64,000 nt of DNA from Sphingomonas arenae (GTDB lineage: Bacteria > Pseudomonadota > Alphaproteobacteria > Sphingomonadales > Sphingomonadaceae). A program made the translations under genes and the position numbers. Below, piece by piece: positions 34,499 through 43,169 of the stretch; position 1 is the stretch's first letter; each line of letters opens with the position of its first letter. The stretch spans positions 124,001 to 188,000 of the forward strand of contig NZ_JAFFJU010000004.1 in NCBI RefSeq assembly GCF_016924655.1, given 5' to 3'. The notes below the pieces were generated by a model. It did no database searches, was not told where the DNA came from, and worked only from the letters and a program-made list of their open reading frames with translations.

Positions 34499-35236
34499 CT
34501 AGGCCAGTCCCCCTGCCCTGCGCAAGCGTTCGACCAGACGCCCTCGCGCATCCAGCAGCGGTTGCGACCGGTCCGTCAGGATATCGCGTGACAGAAAGTG
34601 CCCGGTGAGCGTCAGACCGTCGGCGATGTCGGCCCATCCGGCCTGGCCGCCCTGCAGCAGGAACTGGGGTAGTCGGAGTAAGCGACCTTCATACGGCTGC
34701 GCCTCGGCAGCGCTCACCGCCCGGCCGGAGCGCGGGCTGACAGCCACCAGTTCGTCGGAGCGGCCAGTCACCGCGCATTCGGCGAGGTCCAGCCCGAAGC
34801 CGAGTTCTGCCAACAGCAGCAGTTCGTAGCGGACCAGCGCCGTTCCCCAGCCCGACGCAGCTGGCGCGGCCTCGATCGCGGTGAGCAGTCCATCGAGTGC
34901 ACTGTGCAGCTGCGGATAGGGCTGCTGCTCCGGCAGGGCGGTGGCGGTCAGCGCGCAGGCCCACTCGATCGCGGCCGCGGGCAGCGGCTCCTGCAACAGC
35001 GGCCCGCGGCTGTGGGTTAGCTCCACCATCGCCTGGGGCAGCTGGGTGTCGGTGCGGGCGGCAAGCTGCGCCTCCACCTCATTCCCGGCCATGAGCACCG
35101 GACGCATACGCCGCCCGCGCGCGCCGCGAACATAAGCGGCTTGCAAGCCATGCGCCGGAGTCATCAGCCGAACCACCGCCCCATGCTCTCCGTGGCTGCG
35201 GAGCGCGAGAACGATCGCTGGCGTCGTGATCCTCAT
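34499..35236 (-). CDS. recO: DNA repair protein RecO
   Basis: A 245-aa protein with the N-terminal OB-fold start MRITTPAIVLALRSHGEHGAVV and a helical C-terminal part. RecO helps RecR load RecA onto SSB-coated DNA. The zinc cysteines found in some RecO proteins are absent. The ATG at 35236 overlaps the uvrC stop by 4 nt, so recombination and excision repair genes are coupled here. Confidence 0.9.
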   Translation of the reverse strand: MRITTPAIVLALRSHGEHGAVVRLMTPAHGLQAAYVRGARGRRMRPVLMAGNEVEAQLAARTDTQLPQAMVELTHSRGPLLQEPLPAAAIEWACALTATALPEQQPYPQLHSALDGLLTAIEAAPAASGWGTALVRYELLLLAELGFGLDLAECAVTGRSDELVAVSPRSGRAVSAAEAQPYEGRLLRLPQFLLQGGQAGWADIADGLTLTGHFLSRDILTDRSQPLLDARGRLVERLRRAGGLA

Positions 35237-37179
35237 CCGTTGGGGTGGAAGTAGTCGTAGAGCTGACGCGCCGTGGCCTTGCTGATGCCGGGCGCGCGCT
35301 CAAGATCCTCCAGCGCGGCGCCCTTGACCGCCTTTGCCGTGCCGAAGTGCATCAGCAAAGCACGCTTCCGGGTAGGCCCGATGCCGGGCACCTCGTCCAA
35401 CGTGGAGGTGGTCAGGCTCTTCGCCCGCTTGGCACGGTGCGTGCCGATTGCGAAGCGGTGCGCCTCGTCCCTCAGTCGCTGGAGGTAGAAGAGCAGCGGG
35501 TGGTTGGGCGGAAAGGTCACCTCGCGGCCGTTGGGCAGGTGGAACACCTCCCGACCTGCATTGCGATCCGGACCTTTGGCGACGCCGACCACGGGCACGT
35601 CATGGACCCCAGCATCCTCCATGATCTCCAGTACCGCATTGAGCTGGCCGCGCCCGCCGTCGATCAGCAGCAGATCGGGCCACTCGCCGCTCTGCCGGTC
35701 GGGATCGTCCTTCTCCAATCGAGCGAAACGGCGCTCCAGCACTTCCTTCATCATGCCGAAGTCGTCGCCCGGCGTGACCCCCGACTTGATGTTGAACTTG
35801 CGATAGCTGTTCTTGCGAAAGCCCTCTGGACCAGCGACGATCATGGCGCCTGTCGCGTTCGTGCCCATGATGTGGCTGTTGTCGTAGACCTCGATCCGCT
35901 TGGGCAGGTCCGGCAGCTCGAACGTGTCAGCCAGGTCCCGCAGCAGCTTGCCCTGAGTGGTGCTCTCCGCAAGGCGTCGGTCCAGAGCTTCCTCGGCGTT
36001 GCGGGTAGCCTGCTCCATCAACTTGCGCCGGTCGCCGCGCTGCGGTCGCTCGATGGCGACCTTGCGCTCGGCACGCTCAGAGAGCGCCTCGGCGATTAAC
36101 TCCGGCTCGGGCAGGTCGCGATCCACGAGCACCCGCTTGGGCGGTGGCATGTCTTCATAGAACTGGACGAGAAAGCTTGCGAGAACATCGGCTTCCGGCA
36201 CATCGCTGGTATGCGCCGGAAAGAATGCGCGGTGCCCCCAGTTCTGCCCGCCGCGAATGAAGAAGGCCTGGATGCAGACCTGCCCGGCCTTGCATGCCAA
36301 CGCGAAGATGTCCGCATCGCCGAGCCCCTCGGCATGCACCGTCTGGCTGCCCTGGATGTAAGTGAGCGCCCGCAATCGATCCCGATAAACAGCGGCCAGC
36401 TCGTAATCCTGCTTCTCGGCGGCCTCGGCCATGGACTTGCTGAGCCGCGACTGCACGCTCGTCGAGCGACCGGCAAGAAAGTTCTTCGCATCCTCGACCA
36501 GCTCGGCATAGGCCGCGGCATCGATCCGCTCGACGCAGGGCGCCGAGCAGCGGCGGATCTGGTAGAGCAGGCAGGGCCGTGATCGGTTCTGGAAGAAGCT
36601 GTCGGAACAGCTTCTTAGCAGAAACAGCTTCTGCAGCGCATTAAGCGTGCGCGTGACCGATCCGGCGCTGGCGAACGGGCCGTAATAGCTGCCCTTGACC
36701 CGGCGGGCGCCCCGATGCTTCTGCACGCGCGGAAAGGCGTGGTCCTCGCGCAGCAGGATGAAGGGGAAGCTTTTGTCGTCCCGCAGCAGCACGTTGTAGG
36801 GCGGCCGGAAGCGCTTGATCAGCTGTGCCTCCAACAGCAGCGCCTCCGCCTCCGTCCGCGTGGTGACGATGGTCATCGACCGCGTCTGCGCCACCATCCG
36901 CTGCAGTCGCTTCGATAGTCGCGCGACTTGCGTGTAGTTCGTAACGCGCTGCTTCAGCGCACGTGCCTTGCCCACGTAGAGCACGTCGCCTTTCGCGTCC
37001 TGCATCCGGTACACGCCCGGCCGCGCGGGCAAGGTCTTCAGGACGTTACGGATCGCGGCGACGCCCGCCTCGAGGTCGGGGGCCTCTCCCCCACCTTTGA
37101 CGGTGAACGTCGCCTTGTCCTCGTTGAAGCGCTCTGCCGCCCGCGGATGCTCCGGGCGGTCGGCGGGGGTGCGGTTCAT
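35233..37179 (-). CDS. uvrC: UvrABC excinuclease subunit C
   Basis: A 648-aa protein with the GIY-YIG nuclease domain (GVYRMQDAKGDVLYVGKA), UVR motif KSMAEAAEKQDYELAAVYRD, the C-terminal RNase H-like nuclease (VYDNSHIMGTNATGAMIV, DLLLIDGGRGQL) and a final helix-hairpin-helix domain. It makes both cuts around DNA lesions. The N-terminal 35 residues before the conserved part are a charged extension. Start at 37179. Confidence 0.96.
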   Translation of the reverse strand: MNRTPADRPEHPRAAERFNEDKATFTVKGGGEAPDLEAGVAAIRNVLKTLPARPGVYRMQDAKGDVLYVGKARALKQRVTNYTQVARLSKRLQRMVAQTRSMTIVTTRTEAEALLLEAQLIKRFRPPYNVLLRDDKSFPFILLREDHAFPRVQKHRGARRVKGSYYGPFASAGSVTRTLNALQKLFLLRSCSDSFFQNRSRPCLLYQIRRCSAPCVERIDAAAYAELVEDAKNFLAGRSTSVQSRLSKSMAEAAEKQDYELAAVYRDRLRALTYIQGSQTVHAEGLGDADIFALACKAGQVCIQAFFIRGGQNWGHRAFFPAHTSDVPEADVLASFLVQFYEDMPPPKRVLVDRDLPEPELIAEALSERAERKVAIERPQRGDRRKLMEQATRNAEEALDRRLAESTTQGKLLRDLADTFELPDLPKRIEVYDNSHIMGTNATGAMIVAGPEGFRKNSYRKFNIKSGVTPGDDFGMMKEVLERRFARLEKDDPDRQSGEWPDLLLIDGGRGQLNAVLEIMEDAGVHDVPVVGVAKGPDRNAGREVFHLPNGREVTFPPNHPLLFYLQRLRDEAHRFAIGTHRAKRAKSLTTSTLDEVPGIGPTRKRALLMHFGTAKAVKGAALEDLERAPGISKATARQLYDYFHPNG

Positions 37180-37219
37180 GTGTTGTACTTAGGGGACAGC
37201 ATGCCCCACGCAAGCCGCC

Positions 37220-37939
37220 TCAGGCGGCGGCGCGTGCCTGTTCCGCATCGCCAAGCATCCAATCGACTGCGGCACGGGCGTGAATGGCCGTGGTATCATA
37301 AACCGGAAGCACGTTGGCACGGACGTCGACGGCCAAGACCAACTCGGTGCAGCCAAGCACGATCGCCTGGATGCGCTTCTTCGCGAGCTCCGTGATCAAG
37401 GTCTTGAGCTTTCGCTGGCTGTCACGGACCACGCGCCCAGCGGCCAGTTCCTCGTAGATGATCCGGTCGACCTCCTGCATCCACGGCTGCTCGATGGAGG
37501 CGAGCTGAATGCTCCGACGCTCGTAGCGCTCGCGAGCGAAGGGCTCTGACATTGTGAAGCGGGTTCCCAGGAGCGCAACGCTGCGCACGCCGTCCTTCGC
37601 GAGCCGCTCCGCTGCGGCGTCAGCGATGTGCAGAACCGGGATTCCAACGGCCGACGCGACGGCATCGTAATGCTTGTGCATGGTGTTGGAGCCAAGCAGG
37701 AGGCCGTCCGCGCCCGCGGCCTTCAAGCGCTCGGCAGTGGCGACGATGATCTTCTCCCCGCCCTCCCAATCACCGACGCGATGGAAGCGCGCATAGTCGT
37801 CTTCACAGTCGAGGCTTTCGAGCACGAGCCGAGCGCTGTGCAGGCCGCCGAGGCGCGATGCGACACCCCGGTTGATGTGATCGTAGTAGAGCGCCGTGGA
37901 GGACCAGCTGGCCCCGCCGATGATCCCGAGCTTACGCAA
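37220..37939 (-). CDS. Aspartate/glutamate racemase family protein
   Basis: A 239-aa cofactor-independent racemase-fold protein starting MRKLGIIGGASWSSTALYY. The second catalytic cysteine is present in VLGCTELVLAV, but the first is replaced by Thr or Ser in LLLGSNTMHKHY, as in the YgeA type with a Thr-Cys pair that shows one-sided specificity. It probably converts L-Asp/L-Glu to the D form. It sits downstream of pntB and a 45-aa frame on the same strand. Confidence 0.85.
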   Translation of the reverse strand: MRKLGIIGGASWSSTALYYDHINRGVASRLGGLHSARLVLESLDCEDDYARFHRVGDWEGGEKIIVATAERLKAAGADGLLLGSNTMHKHYDAVASAVGIPVLHIADAAAERLAKDGVRSVALLGTRFTMSEPFARERYERRSIQLASIEQPWMQEVDRIIYEELAAGRVVRDSQRKLKTLITELAKKRIQAIVLGCTELVLAVDVRANVLPVYDTTAIHARAAVDWMLGDAEQARAAA

Positions 37940-38028
37940 TGTCTTGCCTTCCCCTAACCCGATACATCCCCCGACCGGGCGAGTCCGGCTGGGGGCTTTA
38001 ACCCAGAAGCAACTGTCGATTCAGGCCA

Positions 38029-38166
38029 TTAGCAATGGCGGTCGGCCACCTCTTCAACCATCTTTGCGATGTCGGCAAGGGACAGGTTGCGGCGTGCGAC
38101 GGAAAGTTTTGCAGCCGCGACGATGTCTCTCCGGCCGTATGATCCTGGCAACGCGCTGGGGGCCAT
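38029..38166 (-). CDS. 45-aa protein coupled to pntB, function unknown
   Basis: Begins at the ATG 38166 that overlaps the pntB stop (TGATG) and ends in TAA at 38029. The sequence contains RRDIVAAAKLSVARRNLSL and ADIAKMVEEVADRHC, mostly helical and basic. The one-base overlap is the coupling used elsewhere in this window, which supports translation, but no family is recognised and a chance frame of this size is possible. Confidence 0.45.
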   Translation of the reverse strand: MAPSALPGSYGRRDIVAAAKLSVARRNLSLADIAKMVEEVADRHC

Positions 38167-39653
38167 CAGGCCAGTGCCTTCACGATCTCTTCGACCATCT
38201 TCTTGGCATCCGCGAGGAGCATCATGGTGTTATCGCGATAGAACAGCTCGTTATCGACACCCGCATAGCCGGCTCCTCCCATGGAGCGCTTCACGAACAG
38301 CACGGTGCGGGCCTTCTCCACGTCCAGGATGGGCATTCCGAAGATTGGCGAGCTCTTGTCGGTCTTCGCAGCCGGATTGGTGACGTCGTTGGCGCCGATG
38401 ACGAAAGCCACGTCGGTCTGCGCGAACTCGCTGTTGATGTCCTCCAGCTCGAAGACTTCGTCATACGGGACGTTCGCTTCTGCCAGCAGCACGTTCATGT
38501 GCCCGGGCATCCGACCCGCAACCGGGTGGATCGCATATTTGACCCTGACCCCCTCCTTCTTGAGCAGGTCGCCCATCTCCCGCAGCACATGCTGGGCCTG
38601 CGCAACCGCCATGCCGTAGCCGGGCACAATGATGACCTGCTCGGCCTGCTTCATCAGGAAGGCGGCGTCCTCCGCGGAACCTCGCCGATAGGGTCGGTTG
38701 ATGACCGCTGCGCCACCGCTGGCCGCTGCATCGCCGCCGAAACCCCCTGCAATGACGGAGATGAAGCTTCGGTTCATGGCGCGGCACATGATGTAGCTGA
38801 GGATGGCGCCCGAACTGCCGACCAGCGCGCCCGTGATGATCATCGCGCTGTTGCCAAGCGTGAAGCCCATCGCGGCGGCCGCCCAGCCGGAATAGCTGTT
38901 CAGCATCGAGACGACGACCGGCATGTCGGCGCCCCCGATCGGAATGATCAGCAGGAAGCCGATCACGAAGCTCAAGGCCGTCACCGTCCAGAAAACCCAC
39001 GGGCTCTGGTCGAGGGTGAAATAAGCAACCAAGCCCAGGATGCCGGCCAGTGTCGCTATGTTCAGGACATGCCGGCCCGGCAGCAGGATTGGTGCCCCGC
39101 TCATGTTGCCGTTCAGCTTCAGGAAGGCGATAACCGACCCAGAGAACGTGATCGCGCCAATCGCGACGCCGAGCGCCATCTCTACCCGGCTCACGGTGTG
39201 AATGCCTTCGTCGCCCAGGATGCCGAACGCATCCGGGTTCAGGAATGCCGCGGCTCCCACCAGCACGGCAGCGAGTCCAACCAATGAGTGGAATGCGGCC
39301 ACCAGCTGCGGCATCGCGGTCATTTGAATCCGCCTTGCCGTGGTGAGACCGATCACCGCGCCGATCGCAATCGCGACGGAGATCTCCAGCAGACTGGCGA
39401 TGTCGTGCACTGCGAGGGTAATGACCACCGCAATTGCCATGCCGACCATGCCGAGCCGGTTGCCGCGCCGACTGGTCTCGGGACTGGAAAGTCTGCGGAG
39501 CGCCAGGATGAAGCACACACCCGCGATCAGGTAGGCGAGCACCACCCAAGCCGGCTGGCTGTGCGTGGCCGCTTCCACCCCGGGGTTCGGCCCAGCCAGC
39601 ATGGTGGCGTCAGGGCCCGCAATAGACATGATGAGGTCGGGGTGCTGTGCCAT
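38166..39653 (-). CDS. pntB: NAD(P) transhydrogenase subunit beta
   Basis: A 495-aa inner-membrane protein with about nine hydrophobic helices in the first 300 residues and a C-terminal NADP(H)-binding domain (VPGYGMAVAQAQHVL, GRMPGHMNVLLAEA, DINSEFAQTDVAFVIGANDV). It drives hydride transfer from NADH to NADP+ by proton import. The ATG at 39653 is two bases after the pntAb stop; the longer frame upstream is only the pntAb shadow. The pntAa gene is 4 kb away. Confidence 0.96.
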   Translation of the reverse strand: MAQHPDLIMSIAGPDATMLAGPNPGVEAATHSQPAWVVLAYLIAGVCFILALRRLSSPETSRRGNRLGMVGMAIAVVITLAVHDIASLLEISVAIAIGAVIGLTTARRIQMTAMPQLVAAFHSLVGLAAVLVGAAAFLNPDAFGILGDEGIHTVSRVEMALGVAIGAITFSGSVIAFLKLNGNMSGAPILLPGRHVLNIATLAGILGLVAYFTLDQSPWVFWTVTALSFVIGFLLIIPIGGADMPVVVSMLNSYSGWAAAAMGFTLGNSAMIITGALVGSSGAILSYIMCRAMNRSFISVIAGGFGGDAAASGGAAVINRPYRRGSAEDAAFLMKQAEQVIIVPGYGMAVAQAQHVLREMGDLLKKEGVRVKYAIHPVAGRMPGHMNVLLAEANVPYDEVFELEDINSEFAQTDVAFVIGANDVTNPAAKTDKSSPIFGMPILDVEKARTVLFVKRSMGGAGYAGVDNELFYRDNTMMLLADAKKMVEEIVKALA

Positions 39654-39655
39654 GG

Positions 39656-39943
39656 TCACGAGCGACGCTCTTTCTTGCGGTACATGGCGAGCATTCGCTG
39701 GGTCACGGCGAACCCGCCGAAGATGTTGATGCTCGCCAGGACCACCGCGAGAAGCCCCAGCCACTTCGCTCCCGGACTCCCGGCTGCCGCCGCGGCGATC
39801 AGGGCGCCGACGATGATCACCGAGGAAATCGCGTTTGTGACTGCCATCAGGGGTGTGTGGAGGGCCGGCGTCACCGACCAAACGACATAGTAGCCGACAA
39901 AGCAGGCCAGCACGAAGATCGACAGGATCGAAAGAAAGTCCAT
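39656..39943 (-). CDS. pntAb: NAD(P) transhydrogenase alpha-2 (membrane) subunit
   Basis: A 95-aa protein with three hydrophobic helices and the family end [19 protein letters not shown]. It corresponds to the membrane part of the alpha chain that is split off in alphaproteobacteria. The ATG at 39943 ([10 protein letters not shown]) follows AAGGAG. It normally stands right after pntAa; here plus-strand genes intervene, so it must have its own promoter. Confidence 0.94.
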   Translation of the reverse strand: MDFLSILSIFVLACFVGYYVVWSVTPALHTPLMAVTNAISSVIIVGALIAAAAAGSPGAKWLGLLAVVLASINIFGGFAVTQRMLAMYRKKERRS

Positions 39944-39968
39944 CAGCTCCTTGCCTCCGCGGTGTGCG

Positions 39969-39984
39969 AATGTTCCCAATGTTC
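39969..39984. promoter_or_regulatory. Direct repeat AATGTTC upstream of pntAb
   Basis: AATGTTC at 39969-39975 and again at 39978-39984, spaced by CC (9-bp period), 26 bp upstream of the pntAb start. It could be an operator, but no partner regulator is evident. Confidence 0.25.
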
Positions 39985-40139
39985 ACGATCGTGGCGCAGA
40001 ATCGCCGCGGCACTCATGGCCCGCCTCGGCAGGCCAAAACCGAATGGCTGATCGTTTCTCGAACTCACGGCGGGCAGCATGGCACAGGAACCATGCAGTA
40101 GGACAGAGGCGTTCAGACCCCGCTCCGATCAGTCGTTCA

Positions 40140-42488
40140 ATGAAACGAGGTTTCCGATTTTATAACCTTTTTCCTCCTATGAGTTGCATTGAGATGCGCT
40201 CTGATCCGACCAAAGCCGGCACCCCGCGACCAGAACGGCCGCTGAAGCTGCTTTTGCTGGCAGCTGTTCTGTCGCTGATCTTCGGGGCCATCGGAGCTCA
40301 GGAGGGCTTCGAGAATGCACTCCGCACCGTGCGCAACGGTCTCCATCCCCAGAAGGCGAGCGGCGACATCGTCCTGATCTCGATCGATGAGCAAAGCCTG
40401 CGCGAGGTGGGGGAATGGCCTTGGCCCCGATCGACGCAGGCCAAGCTGATCGACAAGGCGGCTGAACTGGGCGCGCGTCAGATCGTCGCGGACACGATCT
40501 ACGACAATCCCAGTAACCCGAAGGAGGATGCGGCCCTCGCAGCTTCGCTGAAGCGATTCGGCAGAGTCATCCTGCCCGCGCGGAAGCGGCTGGGGCCGGA
40601 CGGCAGCAGCAAAAATCTGGAGGCGCTGCCCCATCCGCTCTTCCGGCAACACGCAGTGCTGGGAACGGCCTCGTCCTGGTACAACTACCAGCACGCCATC
40701 CTCCGGCTGCCCTACAGCCTCTCTTTCAGCGACCGGGAAATTCCTTCCTTCGCGGTCCTAATGGCCGAGAAGCCCGCGCGCAGCGGCGTGTTCCGGGTGG
40801 ACTATTCCATCGACCCCACGTCGGTTCCCCGGATACCCGCAAGCGAGGTCCTGAAGAACCGCATCCCAGCTGACTTCATGCGCGGCAAGGTGGTGGTGAT
40901 CGGGCAGACGGCCGAGCAGCTCGGGGATCAGTTCTGGATCCCGGGTAGGGGTCGCATGGGCGGAGCCTACGTCGCCATCCTAGGTGCGGAGACGCTGAAA
41001 AAGGGGTACCCGGTCGATCTGGGCTGGTTGGCGCCGCTCATGACAACCCTGCTGATCATCGGGTTCGCCTGTCTGCGATCCGGCCGGAGCAGAGACATCC
41101 TGATCATCGGTACCGGGCTGACCCTTCTGGCTGCGCCGATACTGCTTGAGCGCGAGCTGATCTTCGTTGACGTCGTTCCGTCCATCTTCGCACTACTGGT
41201 GGTCGGGGGCCGGATCGGCTGGCGCCGCTGGCGGGAGCGCGGGCTTACGAACACGCTGACAGGACTCCCCAATCTTGAGGCTCTCAGGGCACAGCGGAAC
41301 AGCAGCGAACGAGCCCTGATTGCTGCACGCGTGCACAATTACGCGGAGATCGCCTCGACTCTCAACGAAGCCGAGGAGCAGGACCTTGTTCGCTCCATTG
41401 CCGACCGTCTGAGCGTGGCTCAAGCCAGCCAGACTGTGTTCCAGGGAGATGAGGGCATTTTCTCCTGGCTCATCGATGGCGAGGTCAATCTGGCTCATCA
41501 CCTGGAGGCATTGCACGCCCTGTTCCGCGCTCCGGTCAGCGCCGGCGGCCGGAGCATCGATGTGGCAATCAGCTTTGGCGCCGAGATGGGCAGCGAGCGA
41601 GCCCTCACAAATCGTCTGGGTAGCGCACTCGTCGCGGCCGACGAAGCATGGGCTGAAGGCCTCCGCTGGAAGCTGCACGATCCGGCGCGTGAAGAAGAGG
41701 TCAGCTGGCGGCTCTCGCTCCTGAGCCAGCTGGACGCGGCTATCGACAATGGCGAGGTGTGGCTTGCGTATCAGCCGCAACTGGACCTTCGCACGAATCA
41801 GATCGTAGGTGCAGAGGCGCTGGCCCGATGGACCCATCCGGAGAAGGGCCCCATCAGTCCCTCCGAGTTCGTGGCGGCGGCGGAGGCTCATGGCCGGATC
41901 ACGAAGCTCACAGACTTCGTCTTGGATCGCGCGATCTCGTCCGCAGCGGCGATCAACCGCCGTGGCACGCAGTTCGGGATTGCAGTCAACTTGTCAGCCC
42001 GCCTGCTGACGGACTGGAGTCTAGTCGATCGGGTTGAGCGGATGCTCAAGATCCACGGACTCGCGCCCGGCCTGCTTACCCTGGAACTCACTGAGACTGC
42101 CGCCATCACGGAGGCGGACAACGCCATCGCACTTCTCGACCGCCTCAAGGTGCTTGGTGTGCGTCTCGCCATCGACGATTACGGAACCGGGCTGTCGACG
42201 CTGGACTATCTCAAGAAGGTTCCGGCCGACGAGATCAAGATCGATCAGAGCTTCGTGCGCTCCATGCGGGTGAACCGGTCCGATCTGATCATGGTTCAAT
42301 CCACGATCGCACTTGCGCATTCCCTGGGGCGCAAGGTGATCGCGGAAGGCGTGGAGGACCGCCAAGTCTTTGAAGAGCTCCAGAAACTCGACTGCGACCT
42401 CGTGCAGGGCTTCGTGGTGGGTCGGCCGATGGGGATTCGCGAACTCGTCGCCCGCCTTGCAGTTCGGCAGGAGAAGCGCGTCGCCTGA
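40140..42488 (+). CDS. CHASE2-EAL cyclic di-GMP phosphodiesterase with degenerate GGDEF
   Basis: About 782 aa: an N-terminal membrane helix (LLLLAAVLSLIFGAIGA), a periplasmic CHASE2 sensor (DIVLISIDEQSLREVGEWPW), three membrane helices, a degenerate GGDEF domain (NTLTGLPNLEALR; GGDEF loop reads FQGDEGIFSW) and an EAL domain with all metal and catalytic residues (EALARW, NLSARLL, ELTETAAI, DDYGTGLSTL, EGVED). It should hydrolyse cyclic di-GMP in response to a periplasmic signal. Starts at 40140, 40179 or 40194 are possible; none has a good ribosome site. It lies between the two halves of the pnt genes. Confidence 0.92.
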   Translation: MKRGFRFYNLFPPMSCIEMRSDPTKAGTPRPERPLKLLLLAAVLSLIFGAIGAQEGFENALRTVRNGLHPQKASGDIVLISIDEQSLREVGEWPWPRSTQAKLIDKAAELGARQIVADTIYDNPSNPKEDAALAASLKRFGRVILPARKRLGPDGSSKNLEALPHPLFRQHAVLGTASSWYNYQHAILRLPYSLSFSDREIPSFAVLMAEKPARSGVFRVDYSIDPTSVPRIPASEVLKNRIPADFMRGKVVVIGQTAEQLGDQFWIPGRGRMGGAYVAILGAETLKKGYPVDLGWLAPLMTTLLIIGFACLRSGRSRDILIIGTGLTLLAAPILLERELIFVDVVPSIFALLVVGGRIGWRRWRERGLTNTLTGLPNLEALRAQRNSSERALIAARVHNYAEIASTLNEAEEQDLVRSIADRLSVAQASQTVFQGDEGIFSWLIDGEVNLAHHLEALHALFRAPVSAGGRSIDVAISFGAEMGSERALTNRLGSALVAADEAWAEGLRWKLHDPAREEEVSWRLSLLSQLDAAIDNGEVWLAYQPQLDLRTNQIVGAEALARWTHPEKGPISPSEFVAAAEAHGRITKLTDFVLDRAISSAAAINRRGTQFGIAVNLSARLLTDWSLVDRVERMLKIHGLAPGLLTLELTETAAITEADNAIALLDRLKVLGVRLAIDDYGTGLSTLDYLKKVPADEIKIDQSFVRSMRVNRSDLIMVQSTIALAHSLGRKVIAEGVEDRQVFEELQKLDCDLVQGFVVGRPMGIRELVARLAVRQEKRVA

Positions 42489-42491
42489 AGT

Positions 42492-42736
42492 CTAATCGTT
42501 TGCTAACCATAACGATTAGGGTTAACGTCCCCTTCAGCAGCACCGATTCGCTGTTGTAACAGGGAGACGTAGCGTGGGTGGAGGACTCTGGAGTTGGCTT
42601 CTGGGCGGCGGTTGGGCCAGCACCTCGGGCCGCGGCTAAAATAGCCCGCGGAAGCTAGTTACGAACTGGCTTCCTGCTGTAAAACAGCGACTTAACGATG
42701 CGCGCTGACCTTCGGTTGGCGCGCATTTCGTTTGTC
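42492..42736 (+). ncRNA. Candidate structured small RNA or leader
   Basis: Four hairpins in 240 bp: CTAATCGTT/AACGATTAG (42492-42519); GGAAGCTAGTT/AACTGGCTTCC with loop ACG (42650-42674, 11 bp); a short GCTG/CAGC (about 42676-42688); and ATGCGCGCTGAC/GTTGGCGCGCAT (42698-42726, 12 bp, loop CTTCG) followed by TTTCGTTT, a terminator-like end. A 21-codon frame lies inside. The terminator ends 26 bp before the YjbQ gene, so this may be a separate transcript or an attenuated leader. Confidence 0.4.
42574..42639 (+). CDS. 21-aa Gly/Trp-rich mini-frame, possible leader peptide
   Basis: GTG at 42574 with GGAG seven bases upstream, reading MGGGLWSWLLGGGWASTSGR then G and TAA. Three of 21 codons are Trp, eight are Gly. 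It precedes two strong hairpins. It could be a leader peptide, a small membrane-active peptide or chance. Confidence 0.3.
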   Translation: MGGGLWSWLLGGGWASTSGRG

Positions 42737-42751
42737 ACTAAGGCTTCCAAC

Positions 42752-43168
42752 ATGAAGCAAGCCATGCATGTCCTTTCGATCACGGCACGAGGGTCGGGCC
42801 TGCTGGACATCTCGCATCAGGTCGAATCATGGTTAGCGGAACAGGCGATCGGTGACGGTCTCCTGACGCTCTTCTGCCGGCACACGTCGGCCTCCCTACT
42901 CATTCAGGAGAATGCTGCGCCAGCGGCTCGGCGGGATCTCGAACGCTACTTTGCGCACATTGCTCCGGAGAGTGCGGGCTACGAGCATGATGACGAAGGT
43001 CCCGACGACATGCCCGCGCACCTTCGGGCCGCGCTGACGAACACACAGTTGTCTGTTCCGATCTCGGGCGGCCACCTGATGCTCGGCAATTGGCAGGGCA
43101 TCTACCTCTTCGAACACCGGCGGCAGCCCTCACCGCGGCAGATCGTTCTTCATTTGATCGGCGAGTGA
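42752..43168 (+). CDS. YjbQ family protein (secondary thiamine-phosphate synthase type)
   Basis: A 138-aa protein with the YjbQ/UPF0047 motifs LFCRHTSASLLIQEN, DDEGPDDMPAHLRAAL and GNWQGIYLFEHR. Members show weak thiamine phosphate synthase activity; the main role is unknown. The ATG at 42752 (MKQAMHVLS) is chosen because the upstream codons fall in the hairpin with terminator features. One base separates its stop from the next gene. Confidence 0.92.
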   Translation: MKQAMHVLSITARGSGLLDISHQVESWLAEQAIGDGLLTLFCRHTSASLLIQENAAPAARRDLERYFAHIAPESAGYEHDDEGPDDMPAHLRAALTNTQLSVPISGGHLMLGNWQGIYLFEHRRQPSPRQIVLHLIGE

Positions 43169-43169
43169 G

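Noticed and set aside
37896-39287. Open frame of 463 codons opposite pntB
   Set aside because: His/Arg/Gln-rich shadow; pntB is unambiguous.
39951-40139. Longer N-terminus for the CHASE2-EAL protein
   Set aside because: The extra in-frame residues are antisense to pntAb, Arg/Pro-rich and without similarity to CHASE2 proteins.
42501-42527. CtrA binding site (TAACCAT and GGTTAAC near the hairpin)
   Set aside because: Half-sites are degenerate and lack the TTAA-N7-TTAA spacing; not enough to call.
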